Shown in pieces: positions 1 through 6,099 of a stretch of DNA of 6,187 bases (position 1 is the stretch's first letter; the number at the start of each line of letters is the position of its first letter). A model generated the notes under the pieces. The model did not search any database. It was not told the DNA's origin and saw only the letters and a program-made list of their open reading frames with translations. Made by a program: the position numbers and the translations under genes. Source of the DNA: Spirochaetia bacterium UBA5550 (GTDB taxonomy: Bacteria > Spirochaetota > UBA4802 > UBA5550); contig DINC01000335.1 of NCBI GenBank assembly GCA_002425885.1, forward strand, positions 1-6,187, written 5' to 3'.

Positions 1-491
1 TGATTGATCTTTCCTTCCTTAATTGATACAGAAATCCCCTGTGAAATAACCTCTCCGCGTCCGTATATTGAATTAATATAACGTGTGAATGAAGGGCTGA
101 TGTTCATAAGGTTAAGCCCTATATCAGATTTCAGTGAAGAGTTGAAAACGCTCCCCTCTGAATTAATGAAGTATATATCCCCCACTCCAAGTCTGTTAGC
201 CATTGATTTAAGTGTATCCGGGGAAACCTTCCCGGCTGTTCCCGCGTTGCTGATATCTCTATGAATTGAGTGAAGGGCTTTTCTCCCTGTACTGTCCATC
301 TGTTCTTCTATTGAATGAAGAATACTCTGGTAGTGTTCCAGCTGTTTTTCTATGCGCAGGATCTTCTCTTCCCTGTTTTCACGGAGAACCGTCTTTACGA
401 AATCATACGAGAAACGACCTATGATAATGGATATCACAGCAGCTGTTATTACTATAACTGCCAGAAGCAGTTGAAAGAGCCTTTTTCGCAT
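1..491 (-). CDS. Membrane-anchored sensor protein, N-terminal fragment (3' part outside window)
   Basis: Reading the minus strand from an ATG at 491-489 gives 163 codons without a stop, running off the left edge. Residues 1-4 (MRKR) are basic. Residues 5-25 (LFQLLLAVIVITAAVISIIIG) form one strongly hydrophobic helix, an uncleaved signal anchor. Residues about 30-80 are charged and probably helical (ENREEKILRIEKQLEHYQ), like the stalk of a sensor. From about residue 100, GVGDIYFINSEGSVFNSS followed by DIGLNL resembles the beta-sheet core of extracytoplasmic PAS/Cache-type ligand-binding domains. The output domain is missing, so histidine kinase, GGDEF, chemoreceptor and PP2C phosphatase are all possible. 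The start is well fixed: an in-frame TAA immediately precedes the ATG. No good Shine-Dalgarno is visible. The gene follows the helicase gene in the same direction after 155 bp and may have its own promoter. Coding and membrane anchoring are fairly secure; the family is inference. Confidence 0.75.
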   Translation of the reverse strand, partial: MRKRLFQLLLAVIVITAAVISIIIGRFSYDFVKTVLRENREEKILRIEKQLEHYQSILHSIEEQMDSTGRKALHSIHRDISNAGTAGKVSPDTLKSMANRLGVGDIYFINSEGSVFNSSLKSDIGLNLMNISPSFTRYINSIYGRGEVISQGISVSIKEGKIN

Positions 492-604
492 TTATCAGCA
501 CACCATTGAAACAATCATATTATACATTACAGAAGAGCAGAGCCCTGGTAAATGTTCATCTTTTGAATATTCCTGAAATTTTGCGGGCAGCAGATCATAA
601 TATA

Positions 605-632
605 TTTATATCATATATTATATCAAGGTCAA
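605..632 (-). promoter_or_regulatory. Candidate sigma70-type promoter for the sensor gene
   Basis: On the minus strand, TTGACC (632-627) and TATAAA (610-605) are separated by 16 bp, a near-consensus -35/-10 pair. A start near 598 would give a leader of about 107 nt before the ATG at 491. The -35 lies only about 15 bp beyond the stop of the upstream helicase gene. No intrinsic terminator is visible between the two genes, so readthrough is also possible. The stretch is very A+T-rich, so chance similarity must be allowed for. The rest of 492-646 shows nothing else I can support. Confidence 0.4.
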
Positions 633-646
633 CATAAAAAATGCAG

Positions 647-3475
647 TTAAAAATCGTTCCGAGCAATAACTACAGATGAGTTAATCAGGCTTACCTTGTA
701 TTTTATACCGCAGTAATCGCGGTGTTCTTTAAGGAGAGATTCCATTTCTGTGCGGGCTTTAAGTATTTTGTTCCTGATTCGGGTGATTACGCTTCTCATA
801 TCTTTGCCGTACCACTTCATCTGGCTTTCATGCAGATCGAGCTTCTCTTCAAGTTCCTTTATCTGCTTTGTGTATGATTCTTTGATCTTTTCGATTTCAG
901 GATCTATCTGAATATCAATATTTTCATTAAGATCAAAAAGCCTGTCATTAATACGTTCCATGATCTTTATCCTGGCAACATCGAAGCAGTATGATGCGTT
1001 ACACCGCACATACTCAATTGCACCGTGATGTTCAGCCAGAGGAATATTGTGTAAAAAATCCTGATCCATGAACTGTTCTTCAATTCTCTTTACTTCATAC
1101 TCAGTAAGCGCCGCCCCCTTTTCAACAAGTACCGGAAAAAACTGATGTGTGACTGATACTGAAATAAATTCAACAAGGTAGTTGAAAATCATTCCGTCAA
1201 AAGGTGTATCGCTTTTAATAAAAATAACACCGGACTCACCTCCGAAACAGTCGCTGTTGCAGTAATCGATGATCCTGTCAACTGTACTGTGCCCGAACGC
1301 CAGAAACTCCAGGCTTTCATCCTCCAGCGCCCTCTCGCTGTCAAAAGTGCCGTATCTGATCTGGGCGTCATCACCGGCACCGGAGAAGACCCTGTAAAGT
1401 CCCGCCTTGCTGTTTTTCTTTGAAATCAGATCCTGGGCATAAGAATCCTCATCCATGAAGTCACTTATAAATTTTTCAATCCGCCGGTTTGTGAAACTAC
1501 GATCTTTGAGGGTAACCTTATAGTACTCATCATAATTAAAATCCATACGCCCTGCCACTGTCAGTTCAGAAAGCTTTTCAAAGCTCTGCCGCGCGTTTTC
1601 TATTCTGTCAGAGAGCTCAGATTCAACCTCCTTCTTTTTCTTTCTTCCGGTGGCAAGTTCCATGAAAAGTGTATTAAGATTAACCTCATCTTCAATCTGA
1701 CCCAGCATAATGTCAGGTGTGCCTATGGACTCCTCAAATATCTTGAGCTTCTCAGTGAGTACTTCAAGTACACGCTCCGCCACAGTCCCCCGTGTGGAGA
1801 AGTTATATATATGCACATCATTGGGCTGTCCGAATCTGTGAATACGGCCGATCCTCTGTTCTATCTTCAGCGGTGACCACGGCAAATCATAATTTATGAG
1901 AATGTCGCAGAACTGCATATTGCGCCCCTCTCCGCCAGCCTCTGTCGCTATTATGATCTCCACTTCATTCTTGAATTTGAGAATTGCCTCCTCCTTCTCG
2001 TCCCTGTTCATTGAGCCGTTGAAAGCGACCCTGCTGAAGCCGGAAAGAATTTCCATGAGGTAATCCTGAGTTGTCCTGAACTGCGTGAAAATCAGAAACT
2101 TTTCGTGCCCCTTTTTCTTTAAATCTTTTATGAGCCTTACAAGCTTTTCACCCTTTTTGTTCGATTCGATCTGCGATGCGAGATTAACAAGCCGGTCAAT
2201 AGTGAGAATCTCCAGTCTCAGTTCATCAATTGTCTTTTTAACAGTGAGTTCCGCATTCTCGTCAAGTTCTTCAAGTTCAGACAATGTTTCATTATCAAAG
2301 CATCCGGTATTGAATTCCACGTATGCATTATTCAGAGACTCGGCTTTAACCAGAAGGTCTTTCAGCCGCGCAGACCTGTTCCTCAGTGCAACTAACAGAG
2401 CGTATGACGAAGAATCCAGCAGTTTCTGGAAAACAGTCATTACAAATCCCACAGCACGGTTCTCCGACTGAAGCGCGCGGTTGAACTCCTCTGCAACGTA
2501 TTTCGTTGTCTCGTCATAGAGGAACCGCTCGTCATCATAGAGGTCAAATCTTATTGTGCGGGCATGACGTTTTGTAAATCCGCCAACATCATTCTTTGTC
2601 CTGCGAATTACAACCTGGTCCAGTTTTCTTTTAAGCTCAGAGAGGTCAGCTCCGTCAGTACAGAACTGGTTGTAGAATGACTGGTACGGCCCAAGAATAT
2701 TTTTATCAACCAGTGCAATGAGATAATAAAGCTCTTCAAGTTTCCCCCGGAAAGGGGTTGCTGAAAGGAGCAGGAGCGACTTTGTCCTGACTGCCACCTG
2801 CTCCGCCATACTGTAAGCCAGTGTTGAACTGTTGGCGTCTCTTCTGAGCCTGTGTGCCTCGTCAAAGATAACAAAGTCCCATGCACAGTGAATCAGATCC
2901 TCCTGGAAGTCCTTCCCTTTAATGAAATCAAGAGAGCAGATAACACGATCATATACTTTCCAGGGGTTCCCCCCTTCTCCCGCAATCTGCGAAGCCTTCT
3001 TCAGAAGCTTCCTGTCCATGATTATAAACTTCTCGTTGAACTTGCTCTCCATCTCATTCTGCCACTGGAAAAGGAGCGATGCAGGGCAGATGATGATTAT
3101 TCTCTTATAATTCTGCCTGTAGATCATCTCTTTAATCACAAGGCCAGCTTCAATTGTTTTACCGAGCCCTACCTCGTCTGCGATTAGAAATCTCTGTTTG
3201 AATGAATTTACAATCCTGTGCGTGCTCTCCACCTGGTGCGCTAAAATACGCGTTCTGGAGTTTGATAACGAAAGTATCTTATTATAAGCATATGCAAGTT
3301 TTAATATAAACGACTCGGCTTTTAGTATAAACCTCCGGCCATGCGGCAGAGAAGCGCTTTCGAAAAGCTCTCTGATGCGCGCCTCATTTTTTATGATCAG
3401 TTCACCCGCCGGTATATTTTCATCCGGTTGATAAGTAAAGAGATCCGGCAGGATTAAATCCGCTTCAGTATTCAT
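647..3475 (-). CDS. SNF2/RapA-family DEAH-box ATPase (helicase-like protein) with C-terminal coiled coil
   Basis: This 942-residue protein has the complete SNF2-type superfamily 2 motif set. A Q-motif-like ILAHQVESTHRI is at 77-88, Walker A DEVGLGKT at 100-107, and motif Ia IIICPASLLFQWQ at 126-138. Walker B DEAH is at 205-208, SATP at 238-241, FTQFR at 463-467, TEAGGEGRNMQ at 511-521, and motif VI QRIGRIHRFGQ with its arginine fingers at 540-550. Residues about 360-440 are a helical inter-lobe insertion. About 640-850 is an unassigned region, and about 855-920 is a charged coiled coil (ESYTKQIKELEEKL). Such proteins are cytoplasmic ATP-driven translocases that remodel protein-DNA complexes. 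Motif I lies near residue 100, too early for the N-terminal Tudor-like domains of RapA/HepA, so I do not call it rapA. Similar enzymes occur in phage-defence loci (DISARM DrmD is one example), but no defence partner is in the window. The ATG is the earliest possible start: an in-frame TGA lies two codons upstream. There is no clear Shine-Dalgarno. Confidence 0.93.
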   Translation of the reverse strand: MNTEADLILPDLFTYQPDENIPAGELIIKNEARIRELFESASLPHGRRFILKAESFILKLAYAYNKILSLSNSRTRILAHQVESTHRIVNSFKQRFLIADEVGLGKTIEAGLVIKEMIYRQNYKRIIIICPASLLFQWQNEMESKFNEKFIIMDRKLLKKASQIAGEGGNPWKVYDRVICSLDFIKGKDFQEDLIHCAWDFVIFDEAHRLRRDANSSTLAYSMAEQVAVRTKSLLLLSATPFRGKLEELYYLIALVDKNILGPYQSFYNQFCTDGADLSELKRKLDQVVIRRTKNDVGGFTKRHARTIRFDLYDDERFLYDETTKYVAEEFNRALQSENRAVGFVMTVFQKLLDSSSYALLVALRNRSARLKDLLVKAESLNNAYVEFNTGCFDNETLSELEELDENAELTVKKTIDELRLEILTIDRLVNLASQIESNKKGEKLVRLIKDLKKKGHEKFLIFTQFRTTQDYLMEILSGFSRVAFNGSMNRDEKEEAILKFKNEVEIIIATEAGGEGRNMQFCDILINYDLPWSPLKIEQRIGRIHRFGQPNDVHIYNFSTRGTVAERVLEVLTEKLKIFEESIGTPDIMLGQIEDEVNLNTLFMELATGRKKKKEVESELSDRIENARQSFEKLSELTVAGRMDFNYDEYYKVTLKDRSFTNRRIEKFISDFMDEDSYAQDLISKKNSKAGLYRVFSGAGDDAQIRYGTFDSERALEDESLEFLAFGHSTVDRIIDYCNSDCFGGESGVIFIKSDTPFDGMIFNYLVEFISVSVTHQFFPVLVEKGAALTEYEVKRIEEQFMDQDFLHNIPLAEHHGAIEYVRCNASYCFDVARIKIMERINDRLFDLNENIDIQIDPEIEKIKESYTKQIKELEEKLDLHESQMKWYGKDMRSVITRIRNKILKARTEMESLLKEHRDYCGIKYKVSLINSSVVIARNDF

Positions 3476-3522
3476 AGTTCAGAAGTATTTGAAATTGTCC
3501 CTGGAGGTTTTTCAGATGCGAC

Positions 3523-3551
3523 ATAATAGAACATATACAGGTTATGGGCAA
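3523..3551 (-). promoter_or_regulatory. Promoter of the SNF2 ATPase gene
   Basis: On the minus strand, TTGCCC (3551-3546) and TATTAT (3528-3523) are separated by exactly 17 bp, matching the sigma70 consensus at 4/6 and 5/6 positions. Transcription would begin near 3516, giving a leader of about 40 nt. The first repeat of the RAYT-associated array begins about 25 bp upstream of the -35, so the element sits at the edge of this promoter without disrupting it. Confidence 0.6.
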
Positions 3552-3576
3552 GTATTTTTTTATGGGGAGAAGGAGC

Positions 3577-3700
3577 GGGCTCTGACCCCGTCTTCCTTTT
3601 CTTACCCGGTCTGCCATATCTGCAAAAACATCGGCTCTGACCCCCCGGTACCATTAAATGCTCATTTACCAAAAAAATATCAAAATCATGCTCTGACCCC
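3577..3700 (-). repeat. Array of three REP-like repeats, 55-56 bp period
   Basis: The exact 11-mer GCTCTGACCCC begins at 3579, 3634 and 3690, giving steps of 55 and 56 bp. The first copy extends to GGGCTCTGACCCC and sits in a short hairpin (CGGG 3576-3579 with CCCG 3587-3590), with flanking GAAG/CTTC able to add pairs around a bulge. The second and third copies share an upstream A-run with a CA or TCA element (CAAAAACATCG and CAAAATCAT), which also appears in the inverted right-hand copy. The unit therefore looks longer than the 11-mer core. The array fills much of the 300-bp gap between the divergent SNF2 and RAYT genes. The rest of that gap holds the SNF2 promoter and the RAYT ribosome-binding site. 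Confidence 0.85.
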
Positions 3701-3775
3701 AAAAAAAATTCAAAAATTCGGAAGCCGGAATCGTATTAATAGCAGAAATAACAAATACTAAATACGGAGAACCGG

Positions 3776-4366
3776 ATGGCACGACCATTAAGAACAATCG
3801 CCCAGGGAGTAACTTATCATTGCTACACCAGATGTCATGGAAAAAGAGATCTGCTAAAAAGCCGATACGGAAGGCGGCATTTCATAGAAGCTGTTCAAAT
3901 GTGCCAGGAAAAATATGTATTTGAACTAATTGCTGCTGAAACTGTTGTAAATCATATACATCTTATTATTAAAACACTGGAGAATGAAGAAACAATCTCC
4001 CGGATAATGCAGTACATAAAGGCAAGAATTGCCGAGAAATATAACAGGGCAACAGGTGAAACAGGTAGTTTCTGGAATGAACGCTTTGGTTCAACAATAA
4101 TTGAAGAATCGGATAATCCGGAACAGTACCTCCTATGGCTTCTGTGGTATATAGGCTACAACCCTGTACGTAAAGGGCTGTCTCATGACCCCCGCAAAAA
4201 TGAGATCGGTTTTATAAACTGCTATCTTGACGAAAACTTTAGTTCCCAAATAAAGTTTACTCTGCATGAATATTTTTACAATCTCGGGAACAGTTTCAAT
4301 GTCCGTGTTAAAAGATTTCTTGAATATGAAGAAGCCTATCTAAAGAGGCTTGCGTTGTGGGCATAA
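3776..4366 (+). CDS. REP-associated tyrosine transposase (RAYT, Y1/HUH family)
   Basis: This 196-residue protein is a complete single-domain Y1 HUH transposase. The N-terminal MARPLR followed by GVTYHCYTRCHGKR is typical of RAYTs. The metal-binding HxH is H60-I-H62 in NHIHLIIK. FWNERFGSTII at 99-109 matches the conserved tryptophan/arginine-phenylalanine block. WYIGYNPVRKGL at 124-135 aligns with the YIYINPVKHGW segment of E. coli YafM/TnpA-REP, placing the catalytic tyrosine at Y125, four residues before N129. All catalytic residues are therefore present. Known activity of the family is strand-specific cleavage and joining of single-stranded REP DNA through a 5'-phosphotyrosine. The C-terminal tail (about 145-196) is basic/aromatic and may bind the repeat. 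The start has a good GGAG at 3766-3769, 6 nt from the ATG, and the gene ends in tandem stops TAA TAG. It is intact, with no frameshift. An IS200/IS605 TnpA is less likely because of the RAYT-type motifs and flanking repeats. Confidence 0.92.
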   Translation: MARPLRTIAQGVTYHCYTRCHGKRDLLKSRYGRRHFIEAVQMCQEKYVFELIAAETVVNHIHLIIKTLENEETISRIMQYIKARIAEKYNRATGETGSFWNERFGSTIIEESDNPEQYLLWLLWYIGYNPVRKGLSHDPRKNEIGFINCYLDENFSSQIKFTLHEYFYNLGNSFNVRVKRFLEYEEAYLKRLALWA

Positions 4367-4383
4367 TAGCGGCGGGTCGGCAT

Positions 4384-4395
4384 GGGGTCAGAGCC
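4384..4395 (+). repeat. Inverted right-hand REP-like copy
   Basis: GGGGTCAGAGCC lies 15 bp after the RAYT tandem stops, in the opposite orientation to the three upstream copies. It is followed by TGA and six T residues (4399-4404). Read on the other strand this gives AAAAAATCA before GGCTCTGACCCC, the same A-run plus TCA context seen before the third left-hand copy. A weak GGC/GCC hairpin before the T-run might slow transcription leaving the RAYT gene, but it is too short to call a terminator. Confidence 0.8.
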
Positions 4396-4411
4396 TGATT
4401 TTTTCCCGCAT

Positions 4412-4433
4412 AAAAAACCCCTGTTTCCAGGGG
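4412..4433 (-). terminator. Rho-independent terminator of bacterioferritin gene
   Basis: On the minus strand, CCCCTG (4433-4428) and CAGGGG (4423-4418) form a perfect 6-bp stem closed by a GAAA tetraloop, immediately followed by six T residues (4417-4412). This is a textbook intrinsic terminator, 36 bp after the bacterioferritin stop codon. On the plus strand the hairpin is followed only by CCTTTAT, so it is a weaker terminator for the convergent RAYT gene. Confidence 0.9.
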
Positions 4434-4469
4434 CCTTTATGTATTAAAAATCTGAAAACGGAATAACCC

Positions 4470-4940
4470 CTATTCTTTCACCTGTGTTGTAAGGAAAATC
4501 TGGATCCCCATCTGCTCAATCTGGTCTTTAATCTCTTCCAGCTTGTCGATATGAGCATCTTCATCCAGAAGTATGCGATCCAGCATATCCTTGGTGGCGT
4601 TATCACCGACCTCCGCAGCAAGTTTTATTGCATCGTTGTATGCTTTAATTGCTCCCTCTTCAGCATTTATATCGTTTGCCACCTGTTTGGTTACATCCGC
4701 TCCGATATTGATCTTATTAAGAGTTGTTACAACAGGTGTCCCTCCGAGGAAGAGAATTCTCCCTATTAACTGCTCGGCATGTTTCATTTCGTCAATTGCT
4801 CTCTTCTCAAACCCCTCATGGAGTTTAACATAACCCCAGTCAGCACACATCTCAGAGTGTACCATGTACTGATTTATTGCTGTCAGCTCATCCGCAAGCA
4901 GATAGTTCAGCATATCAATTAATTTCTGATTACCTTTCAT
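4470..4940 (-). CDS. bfr: Bacterioferritin (heme-binding iron-storage protein)
   Basis: The product is 156 residues, close to the E. coli Bfr length, and the key residues fall at canonical Bfr numbers. The di-iron ferroxidase ligands E18, E51, H54, E94, E127 and H130 are all present, in ADELTAINQY, DEMKHAE, NAEEGA and DEDAH. Y25 is conserved near the site. M52, the axial ligand of the inter-subunit heme, is present and separates Bfr from ordinary ferritin and Dps. Family knowledge: 24 subunits form a cytoplasmic shell that oxidises Fe(II) with O2 or H2O2 and stores the ferric mineral, limiting iron-driven oxidative damage. AAGGAG (4953-4948) lies 7 nt from the ATG, and the stop is TAG. It is a single gene, divergent from ltaE, with its own promoter and terminator. 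No bacterioferritin-associated ferredoxin gene is nearby, and I saw no convincing Fur box. Confidence 0.96.
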   Translation of the reverse strand: MKGNQKLIDMLNYLLADELTAINQYMVHSEMCADWGYVKLHEGFEKRAIDEMKHAEQLIGRILFLGGTPVVTTLNKINIGADVTKQVANDINAEEGAIKAYNDAIKLAAEVGDNATKDMLDRILLDEDAHIDKLEEIKDQIEQMGIQIFLTTQVKE

Positions 4941-4976
4941 CCTTATTCTCCTTCAAATTCATTTGTAATATATTCT

Positions 4977-5005
4977 AATTTACATGCTTATAACGGAACA
5001 GACAA
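4977..5005 (-). promoter_or_regulatory. Candidate promoter of bfr
   Basis: On the minus strand, TTGTCT (5005-5000) and TAAATT (4982-4977) are separated by 17 bp, each matching the sigma70 consensus at 4/6. Transcription would begin near 4970, about 30 nt before the ATG, leaving room for the AAGGAG site. The region is A+T-rich and other -10-like words overlap, so the exact position is uncertain. Confidence 0.4.
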
Positions 5006-5081
5006 CTTTATTTTTAAAAACATGGTGACAAAAAACGATTTTATCCGGAATTAATACATATTCCACTCTGCGGAGAAACCT

Positions 5082-6092
5082 ATGATTGACCTTAGAAGCG
5101 ACACAGTTACCAAACCGGGAAAAGAAATGCTTGAAGCAATGATGAAAGCCGAAGTCGGTGACGATGTATTCAGGGAAGACCCGACAATTAACCGGCTTGA
5201 AAAAATGGGGTCAGAGCTCTTCGGCATGGAGGGAGCCCTTTTCTGCTCATCCGGGACAATGACAAATCAGATTGCAATTAACGTTCACACTAAACCGGGG
5301 GATGAAGTCATCTGTGATAAACTTGCGCATATATATTACTATGAAGGCGGCGGAATATCTAAAAACTCCGGCGCATCTGTTGCTCTCCTCTCCGGCGACA
5401 GGGGGAGATTCACTGCTGCTGATGTTGAAGCTGCAATATGCCCGGACGATATCCACAGGCCTGTAACCTCACTTGTGGCTGTTGAAAATACAGTCAATAA
5501 AGGGGGAGGAGCTTACTGGAATTATGATGAACTTCAGAAAATCAGTATCCTCTGCCGCGAAAAGAACATCCCTTTTCACATGGATGGAGCCAGGTTTTTC
5601 AATGCCATTACAGAGACAGGTGAAACTCCGGACAAATACGGAGAGCTTTTTGACTCAATCTCCATCTGTCTGTCAAAAGGCCTCGGCGCCCCGGTAGGCT
5701 CACTCCTTCTTGGCAGCAATGACTTTATAAAACGTGCACGACGTGTACGGAAAGTTTTCGGCGGCGGCATGAGACAGGCAGGTTTCCTTGCAGCAGCGGG
5801 GATATATGCTCTTGATAACAATATTGAAAGACTTGGAGAAGATCACAGGCGGGCAAGAGAGATCGGGAAAGTTTTAAACACACTCCCCTACGTTGAAGAG
5901 GTAATACCTGTTGAAACAAATATTCTGATATTCAAAGTATCTATGAATGAAAAAGATTTTCTCTTAAAACTGAAGGAGAAAGGGATACTTGCAACAGCTT
6001 TCGGTCCGAAAACCATAAGGTTTGTAACCCATCTCGATTTTACAGAAGATATGCTGAACAGAACCGAGGAAATGTTAAGAGATATTAAATAA
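5082..6092 (+). CDS. ltaE: Low-specificity L-threonine aldolase
   Basis: This 336-residue fold-type I PLP enzyme is close in length to E. coli LtaE (333) and collinear with it. MIDLRSDTVTKP at the N-terminus is the family signature. SSGTMTNQ (56-63) forms the phosphate-binding turn, and H83 in DKLAHIYYYEGGG stacks on the cofactor. H125 in DDIH matches the second active-site histidine. D168 and R171 in HMDGAR contact the pyridine nitrogen and substrate carboxylate. K199 in ICLSKGLGAPVGS is the Schiff-base lysine, and GGGMRQ (227-232) is also conserved. The enzyme cleaves L-threonine and L-allo-threonine to glycine and acetaldehyde in the cytoplasm, supplying glycine and often acting on other beta-hydroxy amino acids. 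The start has GGAG at 5072-5075, 6 nt from the ATG. It appears monocistronic, divergent from bfr and convergent with the gene at the right edge. An exact REP-like 11-mer lies within codons 42-46. Related beta-eliminating lyases are the only realistic alternative. Confidence 0.95.
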   Translation: MIDLRSDTVTKPGKEMLEAMMKAEVGDDVFREDPTINRLEKMGSELFGMEGALFCSSGTMTNQIAINVHTKPGDEVICDKLAHIYYYEGGGISKNSGASVALLSGDRGRFTAADVEAAICPDDIHRPVTSLVAVENTVNKGGGAYWNYDELQKISILCREKNIPFHMDGARFFNAITETGETPDKYGELFDSISICLSKGLGAPVGSLLLGSNDFIKRARRVRKVFGGGMRQAGFLAAAGIYALDNNIERLGEDHRRAREIGKVLNTLPYVEEVIPVETNILIFKVSMNEKDFLLKLKEKGILATAFGPKTIRFVTHLDFTEDMLNRTEEMLRDIK

Positions 6093-6099
6093 ATTCAGA

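Larger units (their letters stand above)
3576..4409 (+). mobile_element. RAYT module: transposase gene bracketed by GGGGTCAGAGC repeats
   Basis: The RAYT gene (3776-4366) has three copies of GCTCTGACCCC on its left (3579-3589, 3634-3644, 3690-3700) and one inverted copy, GGGGTCAGAGC, on its right (4384-4394). RAYT genes are typically flanked by REP sequences that their single-strand-specific HUH nuclease recognises. The inverted arrangement around the gene and the extra copies elsewhere in the window fit that picture. The outer limits are approximate: I chose the small CGGG/CCCG hairpin at 3576-3590 and the CCCGC at 4405-4409, which could pair with GCGGG at 4372-4376. I could not identify a target-site duplication. 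Whether the module still moves or is a domesticated single-copy gene, as most RAYTs are, cannot be told from one locus. Confidence 0.7.

Noticed and set aside
538..545. CAGAGCCC, a partial match to the repeat core downstream of the SNF2 gene
   Set aside because: Only 8 bases match, the GGGGT half is absent and there is no partner arm. This is compatible with chance.
2085..2471. 128-codon plus-strand frame inside the SNF2 gene
   Set aside because: It is a serine/phenylalanine-rich mirror of the real coding strand, opposite intact helicase sequence, so it is a shadow.
3577..3700. CRISPR-like array
   Set aside because: Three 11-bp repeats with about 45-bp spacers and no cas genes do not fit. 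The repeats also occur singly and inverted elsewhere beside a RAYT gene.
3472..3702. 76-codon minus-strand frame overlapping the SNF2 start by an ATGA
   Set aside because: It reads through the repeat array and the SNF2 promoter, has an unconvincing composition and no ribosome-binding site. The stop/start overlap is only the TGA next to the true ATG.
4960..5005. Fur box upstream of bfr
   Set aside because: The region is A+T-rich, but no stretch gives a convincing match to the GATAATGATAATCATTATC pattern.
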